This document shows positions 40,960-46,842 of a DNA stretch of 46,842 nucleotides, piece after piece. This DNA comes from Caulobacteraceae bacterium. Its GTDB lineage: Bacteria > Pseudomonadota > Alphaproteobacteria > Caulobacterales > Aquidulcibacteraceae. Below the pieces are notes generated by a model, which saw only the letters and a program-made list of their open reading frames with translations, ran no database searches and had not been told where the DNA came from. The stretch covers positions 1-46,842 of the forward strand of contig WRPF01000029.1 of NCBI GenBank assembly GCA_009773335.1, written 5' to 3'. The position numbers were made by a program, and so were the translations under genes. Position 1 is the first letter of the stretch. Each line of letters opens with the position of its first letter.

Positions 40960-41571
40960 ATGCCGCGTCATTCCGGACAGATCGATCTGCGCAAGTCCGA
41001 GGACATCCTCGACGCCGCTGCGGAGGCTTTCTCACAGCGCGGGCTGGAGGCGTCGGTCGAGGACATCGCGCGGCGCGCCGGGGTGTCGAAGCAGACCGTC
41101 TACAATCACTTCGGCTCGAAGGAAAACCTGCTGCGCGCGCTGTTCGACCGCCGCCAGGAACTGGTCATGGAGCCGCTCGGCCAGGCCCACAGCGATGAAC
41201 CGCTGGAGGATCGGCTCAGCGACTACGTCCGGCGCATCGTGGAGGCATATCTTGGCCCGGGGTATCGCAGCGTGATGCGTTCGGCGATCGCCGCCGCGAC
41301 GACCCGCCCGCAGATCGCGGCGATGGTGTACGAGGCCGGGCCGAAGCTTGGACGGCGCAAGCTCGTCGAATTCCTCGCAAACGAGGCTGCGGCGGGGCGA
41401 ATCGATGTGGCCGATGCGGACGAGGCGGCGGATTTCCTGTTCGGCATGGCGGCGGGATCGGTGCTGCTGCGCGTGATGCTTGACGCGCCGACGGAGCGGC
41501 GGCCGGAGAAGATCGCGGCGCGCGCTCGCGAATGCGCGCGGCGGTTCTTGCGGGCCTACGCGCCGGGCTGA
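40960..41571 (+). CDS. TetR family regulator
   Basis: A 203-residue repressor. The N-terminal HTH (about 14-60) has [39 protein letters not shown]; the C-terminal helical domain binds an unknown ligand. It starts one base after the emrB stop, closing a three-gene efflux operon that it probably represses through the TGGAC-N6-GTCCA site upstream of emrA. Confidence 0.95.
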   Translation: MPRHSGQIDLRKSEDILDAAAEAFSQRGLEASVEDIARRAGVSKQTVYNHFGSKENLLRALFDRRQELVMEPLGQAHSDEPLEDRLSDYVRRIVEAYLGPGYRSVMRSAIAAATTRPQIAAMVYEAGPKLGRRKLVEFLANEAAAGRIDVADADEAADFLFGMAAGSVLLRVMLDAPTERRPEKIAARARECARRFLRAYAPG

Positions 41572-41651
41572 GCCGCGCGCCGACAGGACGGACTTGCGTT
41601 GTGCGCCGCGTTCGGCCTTTCTGCCCCATTGCAGCCGCCAAGATCGAGTCG

Positions 41652-43256
41652 ATGACCAATTCCGCTCTCGCCGCCGCCGCCCTGGCCGACCAGGCGCGGG
41701 CGTGGCCTTTTGAACAAGCCCGCATGGTCGTCGAGCGTCTGAAGAAGACGCCGAAAGAGGGCCCGGTCGTGTTCGAGACGGGCTACGGGCCGTCGGGCCT
41801 GCCGCACATCGGCACGTTCGGCGAGGTCGCGCGCACGTCGATGGTGCGCCACGCCTTCCGCGAACTGACAGACGACAAGATCCCGACCCGGCTTGTGGCG
41901 TTCAGCGACGACATGGACGGCTTCCGCAAGGTGCCGTCGAACCTGCCGAACCAGGAGATGTTGCAGAAGGCGCTGCATCTGCCGCTGACGAAGGTGCCGG
42001 ACCCGTTCGGCAAGTTCGAGAGTTTCGCGCACCACAACAACGCGATGCTGCGCTCGTTCCTCGACGGCTTCGGTTTCGACTACGAGTTCCTGTCGTCCAC
42101 CGAGCAGTACCAGTCCGGCGCGTTCGACCGGACGCTGCTGACCATGCTCGAGCGCTACGACAAGATCATGGCGATCATGCTGCCGACGCTCGGCCCCGAT
42201 CGGCGCGCCACCTATTCGCCGTTCCTGCCGATCAGCCCGAAGACCGGCCGTGTGTTGCAGGTTCCCACGCTCGCGCGCGATCTCGGCGCGGGCACCATCG
42301 TGTTCGAGGACGAGGACGGCGAGCGGATCGAGACGCTCGTCACCGGCGGTCGCGTCAAAATCCAATGGAAGCCGGACTGGGCGCTGCGCTGGACCGCGCT
42401 CGGCGTCGACTACGAAATGGCCGGCAAGGATCTCATCGACAGCGTGAAGGTCTCCTCGCAGATCTGCCGCGCGCTGGGCGGGACGCCGCCGGAAGGCTTC
42501 AACTACGAGCTTTTCCTCGACGACAACGGCGAGAAGATCTCGAAGTCCAGGGGCAACGGTCTCACCATCGACGAGTGGCTCGCCTACGCGAACCCCGAGA
42601 GCCTCTCGCTCTACATGTTCCAGAAGCCGAAGACGGCCAAGCGCCTGTACTTCGACGTGATCCCCAAGGCGGTGGACGAATATCTTTCGTTCCTCGACGC
42701 GTGGCCGGGGCAGACCGAAGAACAGCGTCTGGAAAATCCTGTCTGGCACATCCACGATGGCCGCCCGCCGCAGTGGGGCGCGGGCGTCACCTACGCATTG
42801 CTGCTCAATCTCGTCAGCGCGGCGAACGCGGAAACAAAGGCCCAGCTCTGGAGCTTCATCGCGCGCTACGCGCCGGGCATGACGCCGGAAAGCCATCCGC
42901 TGCTCGATACGCTCGTGGGCTGCGCGCTGCGCTACTACGAGGACCGCGTGAAGCCGTCGAAGGTGTTCCGCGCGGCGACAGAAAAGGAACGCGCCGCGTT
43001 CGAGGATCTCGCCCGGCGCTTCGACGCGCTGCCGGCCGACATCACCGACGGCGAGACCATCCAGGCGGAGGTCTACGCGGTCGGGAAGGAGCACGGCTTC
43101 GAGCCGCTGCGCGACTGGTTCAAGGCGCTCTACGAAGTGCTCTTCGGCCAGGAGCAGGGGCCCCGCTTCGGGTCATTCGCGGCGATTTTCGGCGTGCGTG
43201 AGACCTCGGCGCTCATCCGCAAGGGCCTTGCCGGCGATCTGGCGAAGGCCGCCTGA
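41652..43256 (+). CDS. lysK: Lysyl-tRNA synthetase, class I
   Basis: A 534-residue class I LysRS, the form used by many alphaproteobacteria and archaea in place of class II LysS. The Rossmann-fold signatures are [13 protein letters not shown] (HIGH-type, about 47-57) and [10 protein letters not shown] (KISKS, residues 295-299). The helical C-terminal domain binds the anticodon. The start gives the normal N-terminus; an upstream in-frame ATG would translate through the leader. Confidence 0.97.
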   Translation: MTNSALAAAALADQARAWPFEQARMVVERLKKTPKEGPVVFETGYGPSGLPHIGTFGEVARTSMVRHAFRELTDDKIPTRLVAFSDDMDGFRKVPSNLPNQEMLQKALHLPLTKVPDPFGKFESFAHHNNAMLRSFLDGFGFDYEFLSSTEQYQSGAFDRTLLTMLERYDKIMAIMLPTLGPDRRATYSPFLPISPKTGRVLQVPTLARDLGAGTIVFEDEDGERIETLVTGGRVKIQWKPDWALRWTALGVDYEMAGKDLIDSVKVSSQICRALGGTPPEGFNYELFLDDNGEKISKSRGNGLTIDEWLAYANPESLSLYMFQKPKTAKRLYFDVIPKAVDEYLSFLDAWPGQTEEQRLENPVWHIHDGRPPQWGAGVTYALLLNLVSAANAETKAQLWSFIARYAPGMTPESHPLLDTLVGCALRYYEDRVKPSKVFRAATEKERAAFEDLARRFDALPADITDGETIQAEVYAVGKEHGFEPLRDWFKALYEVLFGQEQGPRFGSFAAIFGVRETSALIRKGLAGDLAKAA

Positions 43257-43268
43257 ACTTACCGAATT

Positions 43269-43290
43269 GCGACTTTACGTCGCGCTTTTG
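43269..43290 (+). terminator. Weak stem-loop after lysK
   Basis: GCGAC (43269-43273), loop TTTAC, GTCGC (43279-43283), then GCTTTTG. A short stem with a four-T tail, so a plausible but weak terminator. Confidence 0.4.
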
Positions 43291-43327
43291 TGGCGGCATG
43301 CTCCGAACTCGCTGAACGGGTCGCGCC

Positions 43328-44089
43328 ATGGGTCGTCTACTCCTCGCACTCGCCTTTATCTGCCTCGGATCGGGCGCGTCTGCGTGGGCGCAGTCGGCGC
43401 GTGAGGCGTATGTGGACGGCGCGTTCCTTGAGGCCGCATCACTCGGTGAAGCGCAGGGGCAGGCCGATGATCTTGCGCTCGCGGCGCGCGCGTTGCTCGC
43501 CGAGGTGGTGACCGGAGACCCCGCCGATATTGACGTGCTGCTGGCGCGGGCGGAGGCGAACGCCCGGCGCGCGCTCGCGGCGGATCGCTCCAACACGGAA
43601 GCGCGCCTGCAGCTTGCCGCCGCGATCGGCATGAGGGGGCGGCGCGCGACGATCGCAGAAGCGATGCGCAAGGGCTACGCCGGCGAAGGTCGCGCGCTGG
43701 TGCGTGCGGCGATCGTCGAAGCGCCGCGCGAGGCGTGGGCGCATGCGCTGGAAGGCGGCTGGAATCTCGAAGTGGTGCGCCGGGGCGGCGGCGTCGGCGC
43801 GGCGTATTACGGCGCCAGCGTGCGCGCCGGACATGCAGCTTTCGAGCGGGCGCGCGCACTCGCGCCGGACGATGCGATCATCGCGTACCAGTATGCGGTG
43901 GCGCTGCTCGAACTCGATCCCGAACGCTACGGCGCCGAGGCCGCGCGCCTGCTGGCGGCGGCGAGCGCGTGCCGTCCTGCGGACGCGTTCGAGACGCGCG
44001 TGAAGGCGAAAGCCGCGAGTGTCGCAACGGTGCTTTCAGCGCGTGGGCCGGACGCCGCCGTGCGCCTCGCTACGGCGCGCTTCCGCTAG
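43328..44089 (+). CDS. Secreted TPR-like hypothetical protein
   Basis: A 253-residue protein. The signal peptide is MGRLLLALAFICLGSGASAWAQS (cleavage likely after AWA, about 21). The mature part is all-helical with TPR-like pairs: NARRALAADRSNTEARLQLAAAIG (about 78-101), FERARALAPDDAIIAYQYAVALLEL (about 172-196) and EAARLLAAASAC. TPR arrays bind protein partners; this one probably works in the periplasm. No neighbour hints at a partner. Convergent with the DUF3224 gene. Confidence 0.85.
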   Translation: MGRLLLALAFICLGSGASAWAQSAREAYVDGAFLEAASLGEAQGQADDLALAARALLAEVVTGDPADIDVLLARAEANARRALAADRSNTEARLQLAAAIGMRGRRATIAEAMRKGYAGEGRALVRAAIVEAPREAWAHALEGGWNLEVVRRGGGVGAAYYGASVRAGHAAFERARALAPDDAIIAYQYAVALLELDPERYGAEAARLLAAASACRPADAFETRVKAKAASVATVLSARGPDAAVRLATARFR

Positions 44090-44091
44090 AG

Positions 44092-44589
44092 TTACGGCGC
44101 CGCCGGCAGCGTGTAGGCGATGTCGTAGGCGTGCACGTCGTCGGCGATCTTCAGGTCCAGCACGCCGGAGATGCCGGTCAGGGCGCCGCTGCCGGAATCC
44201 GGCACGATGGCGATGGAAAGTTCCTGCGCGGTCCGGTTCAGGATCCCGCGGTGCACGAGCGAGAACGCGCCCTCGCGCCCGTTGAGCGCCCCGGTGACGC
44301 GCTCGATCGCGACATAGGCGCCGGAGTTGAGATCGCCGTCGCGTATTGCGATCATCTCGCCCTTGCCCATCGCCACGAGATCTCCGATGTAAACCTTGTC
44401 GAGCGACATGCGCATGTGCGTCGAGCCGGCCGGCGCATCCTGCGCGAGCGGCGCCATCTTCACCTCGAACGTGCCGCGCGCGTGTTGCGTCATGGGGGCG
44501 GTCTCCTGCGTCTGGATTGCGGGCGTCGCGCACGCGGCGACAAGGAAGACGCATGCGGCGCCGAAGGCTCTGGAAATCATCGTCGTCAT
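44092..44589 (-). CDS. DUF3224 lipoprotein
   Basis: A 165-residue precursor: signal MTTMISRAFGAACVFL, lipobox VAAC (Cys20), then the DUF3224 barrel (ARGTFEVKMAPLAQ, MSLDKVYIGDLVAMGKGEMIAI, GAYVAIERVTGALNGREGAFSLVH, GILNRTAQELSIAIVPDSGSGALTGISG). DUF3224 proteins are small calycin-like barrels of unknown role. It starts one base after the S24 repressor stop, so the two form an operon. Confidence 0.93.
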   Translation of the reverse strand: MTTMISRAFGAACVFLVAACATPAIQTQETAPMTQHARGTFEVKMAPLAQDAPAGSTHMRMSLDKVYIGDLVAMGKGEMIAIRDGDLNSGAYVAIERVTGALNGREGAFSLVHRGILNRTAQELSIAIVPDSGSGALTGISGVLDLKIADDVHAYDIAYTLPAAP

Positions 44590-44590
44590 A

Positions 44591-45223
44591 TCACTGGCTC
44601 GCCCAGACGATGCGCGCGATCCAGTCGATCTCGTCGAGTGCGAGCTTGCGCACCGGGTACTGCGGGTTGAGCGAAATGAGTTCGATATTCGCCTCCGTGC
44701 GGCGGCCGAGCTCCTTCGCCGTCACTTCGCCCGCCTTCGTGCGCACCACGACGCGATCGCCGCGCCGCACCGCGCCGCCGGGCTGCACGATCACCACGTC
44801 GCCGTTGCGATAGAGCGGCTCCATGGAATCGCCGGTGATCTCCAGCGCATAGACGCGGTCGAGGCCGGTGTCGGGAAAGCGCACGGTGTCGTCGGCGCCG
44901 ACGGGAAATCCCGCCTCGTCGAAGAAGCCGTCCGCGCCCGCGCGCGCGAGGCCGACGATGGGAATGGTGCGCCCGCCGCCCGAGCCGCCCGCGAGCAATC
45001 CGGCGAATTCGTCGAACGTCGAGCCCACCGCCGAAAGCGCGCGCGCGAGGCTTTCCGTCGACGGCCAGCGCAGGCGCCCGTCGACGCTCACGCGCTTGGA
45101 CTTGTTGAACGTGGTGGCGTCGAGACCCGCCGCGCGGGCCAGGCCCGAAGGCGTCATGCCGTGGCGTGTCGCGAGCGCGTCGAGCGCGTCCCACAGGCTC
45201 TTGTGCTGGGCGTCGTCCTGCAT
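44591..45223 (-). CDS. LexA/CI-like repressor with S24 peptidase
   Basis: A 210-residue regulator: an N-terminal HTH (about 10-60, MTPSGLARAAGLDATTFNKSKR) and a C-terminal S24 domain with Ser133 in GDSMEP and Lys170 in EVTAKELG, the autocleavage dyad. An Ala-Gly pair (RAGADG, about 95-96) marks the likely cleavage site. It differs from canonical LexA, which has no DATTFNKSK recognition helix. It may respond to DNA damage or stress. Its target sites are unknown; divergent from DUF952-pyrD. Confidence 0.9.
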   Translation of the reverse strand: MQDDAQHKSLWDALDALATRHGMTPSGLARAAGLDATTFNKSKRVSVDGRLRWPSTESLARALSAVGSTFDEFAGLLAGGSGGGRTIPIVGLARAGADGFFDEAGFPVGADDTVRFPDTGLDRVYALEITGDSMEPLYRNGDVVIVQPGGAVRRGDRVVVRTKAGEVTAKELGRRTEANIELISLNPQYPVRKLALDEIDWIARIVWASQ

Positions 45224-45319
45224 CGGAGGTCTCCGCCGGGTCGCCGATGGACCCGCTTGGCGAACGCTTTATACTGCGGAACAAGGAAATACAACCTACA
45301 GATAGGCCATAAGTCCTCA

Positions 45320-45667
45320 ATGGCGCGAAAAATCTACAAGATACTGAGCGGGGCGGACTGGGCGGCGGCCCGCAGCGCGGGCGTCTACGCCGGGTCGCCG
45401 CTCGATCTTGCCGACGGCTACATCCACCTCTCCGCAGGCGATCAGGTCGCGCAGACGCTCGCGCTGCACTTCGCCGGGCGCGACGATCTCGTGCTGGCGG
45501 CGTTCGACGCCGATGCGCTGGGCGCGGCGCTGCGCTGGGAGCCGTCGCGGGGCGGGGCGTTGTTTCCGCATCTCTACGCCGCGCTGCCGGTACGCGACGC
45601 GACGGATTTTGCGCCGCTCGCGCGCGACGCCGACGGCGCGCATGTGCTGCCGGATTTCGTGCGATGA
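45320..45667 (+). CDS. DUF952 family protein
   Basis: A 115-residue protein with the DUF952 signature: IYKILSGADWAAARSAGVYAGSPLDLADGYIHLSAGDQV and LFPHLYAALPV. Members are small, often related to glutathione S-transferase-like or epimerase-like folds, with no proven activity. It overlaps pyrD by four bases (ATGA); DUF952-pyrD pairing is common in alphaproteobacteria. Confidence 0.93.
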   Translation: MARKIYKILSGADWAAARSAGVYAGSPLDLADGYIHLSAGDQVAQTLALHFAGRDDLVLAAFDADALGAALRWEPSRGGALFPHLYAALPVRDATDFAPLARDADGAHVLPDFVR

Positions 45668-46722
45668 CGCTGCACGATCTCGCCACGCGCGCGCTGCGCA
45701 CGCTCGACGCCGAGACCGCCCATCGCCTCGCCGTGGAAGGTCTCGCGCTCGGTCTCGGGCCGCGCACGCCGAATGATCGCTACGCGAACCTGCGCACGCG
45801 CGTGGCCGGTCTCGACCTGTCGAACCCGATCGGGCTCGCGGCGGGGTTCGACAAGAACGCCGAAGCGCCGGCGGCGCTGCTGCGTGCGGGCTTTGGCTTT
45901 GTGGAGATGGGCACGGTCACGCCGAAGCCACAGCCGGGCAACCCGAAACCGCGCCTTTTCCGGCTCACGGAAGATCACGCCGTCATCAACCGCATGGGCT
46001 TCAACAACGAAGGCCTCGATGCGTTCGTCGCACGTCTCGCGCGCCGGAAAGGACCCGGCGTCGTCGGCGCGAATGTCGGCGCGAACAAGGACAGCGCCGA
46101 TCGTACGGGCGACTACGTGACTGGCATGACGCGCGTGTGGGCGCACTGCTCGTACGTCACCGCCAACATCTCCTCGCCCAACACGCCGGGCCTGCGCGGC
46201 CTGCAGGAGCGTGGCGCGCTGGAGGAACTGCTCGGACGACTGAACGTAGCGCGCGCGCCGCTGACGGCGGCGCATGGCGCGCGGCCGCTGTTCCTGAAAG
46301 TGGCGCCCGATCTCGACGAGACGGCGGTGCGCGACATCGCCGAACTTGCGCGTGCGCATGCGCTCGATGCGCTCATCGTGTCGAACACCACCATCGCGCG
46401 GCCGCAGTCCCTGCGAAGCGCCTCGAAGACCGAGACGGGCGGCCTCTCAGGTCGGCCGCTGTTCGAGCCGTCGACGCATATCCTGGCGATGTTCGCCGAC
46501 GCGCTCGACGGCGCGCTGCCGCTCATCGGCGCCGGCGGCGTGGAAAGCGGCGCGACCGCGCTCGCGAAGATCAAGGCCGGCGCAAGCGCGGTGCAGTTTT
46601 ACAGCGCCATGGCGCTGGAAGGGCCGGGGCTCGTCGCGCGGATCGCGCGGGAATTGAGCGCGATGTTGAAGACGGAGGGGTTTGCGAGCGTGGCGGATGC
46701 GGTGGGGAAGGACAGGAGGTAG
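45664..46722 (+). CDS. pyrD: Dihydroorotate dehydrogenase (quinone)
   Basis: A 352-residue class 2 enzyme for the fourth step of pyrimidine synthesis, using FMN and membrane quinone. GLAAGFDKNAEAP, GFVEMGTVTPKPQPGNPKPR, INRMGFNNEG, NISSPNTPGLRGLQ (catalytic Ser), FLKVAPDL and GAGGVESGATALAKIKAGAS are all present. The N-terminal helices (residues 1-45) that enter the membrane identify class 2. Coupled to DUF952. Confidence 0.97.
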   Translation: MTLHDLATRALRTLDAETAHRLAVEGLALGLGPRTPNDRYANLRTRVAGLDLSNPIGLAAGFDKNAEAPAALLRAGFGFVEMGTVTPKPQPGNPKPRLFRLTEDHAVINRMGFNNEGLDAFVARLARRKGPGVVGANVGANKDSADRTGDYVTGMTRVWAHCSYVTANISSPNTPGLRGLQERGALEELLGRLNVARAPLTAAHGARPLFLKVAPDLDETAVRDIAELARAHALDALIVSNTTIARPQSLRSASKTETGGLSGRPLFEPSTHILAMFADALDGALPLIGAGGVESGATALAKIKAGASAVQFYSAMALEGPGLVARIARELSAMLKTEGFASVADAVGKDRR

Positions 46723-46751
46723 GGGCGCAATCGTCAAACAACACGCCGTCA

Positions 46752-46842
46752 TCAAGTCAGTGCGTGGCGATTGTGATTGGCTTTGAGCAGTGCGTTGGCG
46801 AAGACGACGAGTTTTCGCGCGACGGCGGCGAGAGCGAGACGT
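46752..46842 (-). CDS. Partial IS110-type transposase, C-terminal end
   Basis: Only the last 29 residues are visible, cut by the window edge: RLALAAVARKLVVFANALLKA then NHNRHALT and stop. An ending of the form L..VARKL..FANALL matches the C-terminus of IS110/IS116/IS902 transposases as I know it. The fragment is too short to judge intactness. It lies 29 bp past pyrD, which itself looks complete. Confidence 0.55.
   Translation of the reverse strand, partial: RLALAAVARKLVVFANALLKANHNRHALT

Overview
The window is high-GC DNA dense with short-overlap operons, and it reads as chromosome of an alphaproteobacterium. I infer a relative of the Caulobacterales/Hyphomonadaceae from the CcrM adenine methyltransferase beside rnhB, GANTC sites upstream of ccrM, a perfect TTAA-N7-TTAA CtrA-type box, a GAAC-N7-GAAC alphaproteobacterial LexA box, class I lysyl-tRNA synthetase, a DUF952-pyrD pair and an lspA-DUF3035 pair. 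Most genes are ordinary core or accessory chromosome. No prophage, CRISPR array or plasmid functions are visible, and the only transposase trace is a fragment cut by the right edge.

Layout. 1-5.6 kb: small conserved genes (glycine-zipper protein, EVE protein, secreted protein, DUF1801), a membrane-anchored alpha/beta hydrolase, an ankyrin protein, a RIME-like repeat and a PAS histidine kinase with a CtrA-type box. 5.9-8.9 kb: lspA, a DUF3035 lipoprotein, a strong terminator, and mutL carrying a palindromic repeat inside its linker. 9-11.1 kb: a CYP153-type P450 translationally coupled to a crotonase-fold gene. 11.4-20 kb: a stretch rich in DNA maintenance genes: ccrM, rnhB, an SplB-like radical SAM gene with a LexA box, an Ada-AlkA fusion and ogt, interleaved with ypfJ, a GFA protein and the folB/folM-like pair. 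19.7-29.2 kb: lipid and CoA metabolism (crotonase, NUDIX, acyl-CoA dehydrogenase, SDR), lipoproteins, a large M16 protease and a cytoplasmic class 3 lipase. 29.4 kb: tRNA-Val(CAC) with its own promoter. 30-32.5 kb: gph and a second P450 followed by rubredoxin. 32.6-35.5 kb: glmU-rpiA with a lower-GC PIN-like gene attached. 35.5-41.6 kb: an Old Yellow Enzyme homologue, glutathione reductase and an emrA-emrB-tetR efflux operon with a candidate operator. 41.6-46.8 kb: lysK, a TPR-like secreted protein, an S24 repressor with a DUF3224 lipoprotein, DUF952-pyrD, and the end of an IS110-type transposase.

Together the genes suggest an aerobic heterotroph able to oxidise alkane, terpene or steroid-like carbon (two P450s, acyl-CoA dehydrogenase, two crotonases, a hydroxyacyl-type SDR, an ene reductase), with cell-cycle DNA methylation and well developed alkylation and UV-type DNA repair.

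The least explained parts are regulatory and repetitive rather than a new multi-gene system: the CtrA box at 5648-5662, the LexA box at 16392-16406, the GANTC cluster at 13127-13184, the in-frame palindrome in mutL, a 24-bp palindrome in a gene-poor gap at 29631-29654, and two lower-GC orphan genes (23324-23635 and 34649-35482). I did not find a convincing undescribed multi-gene system. All functional calls come from reading motifs; no database search was run.
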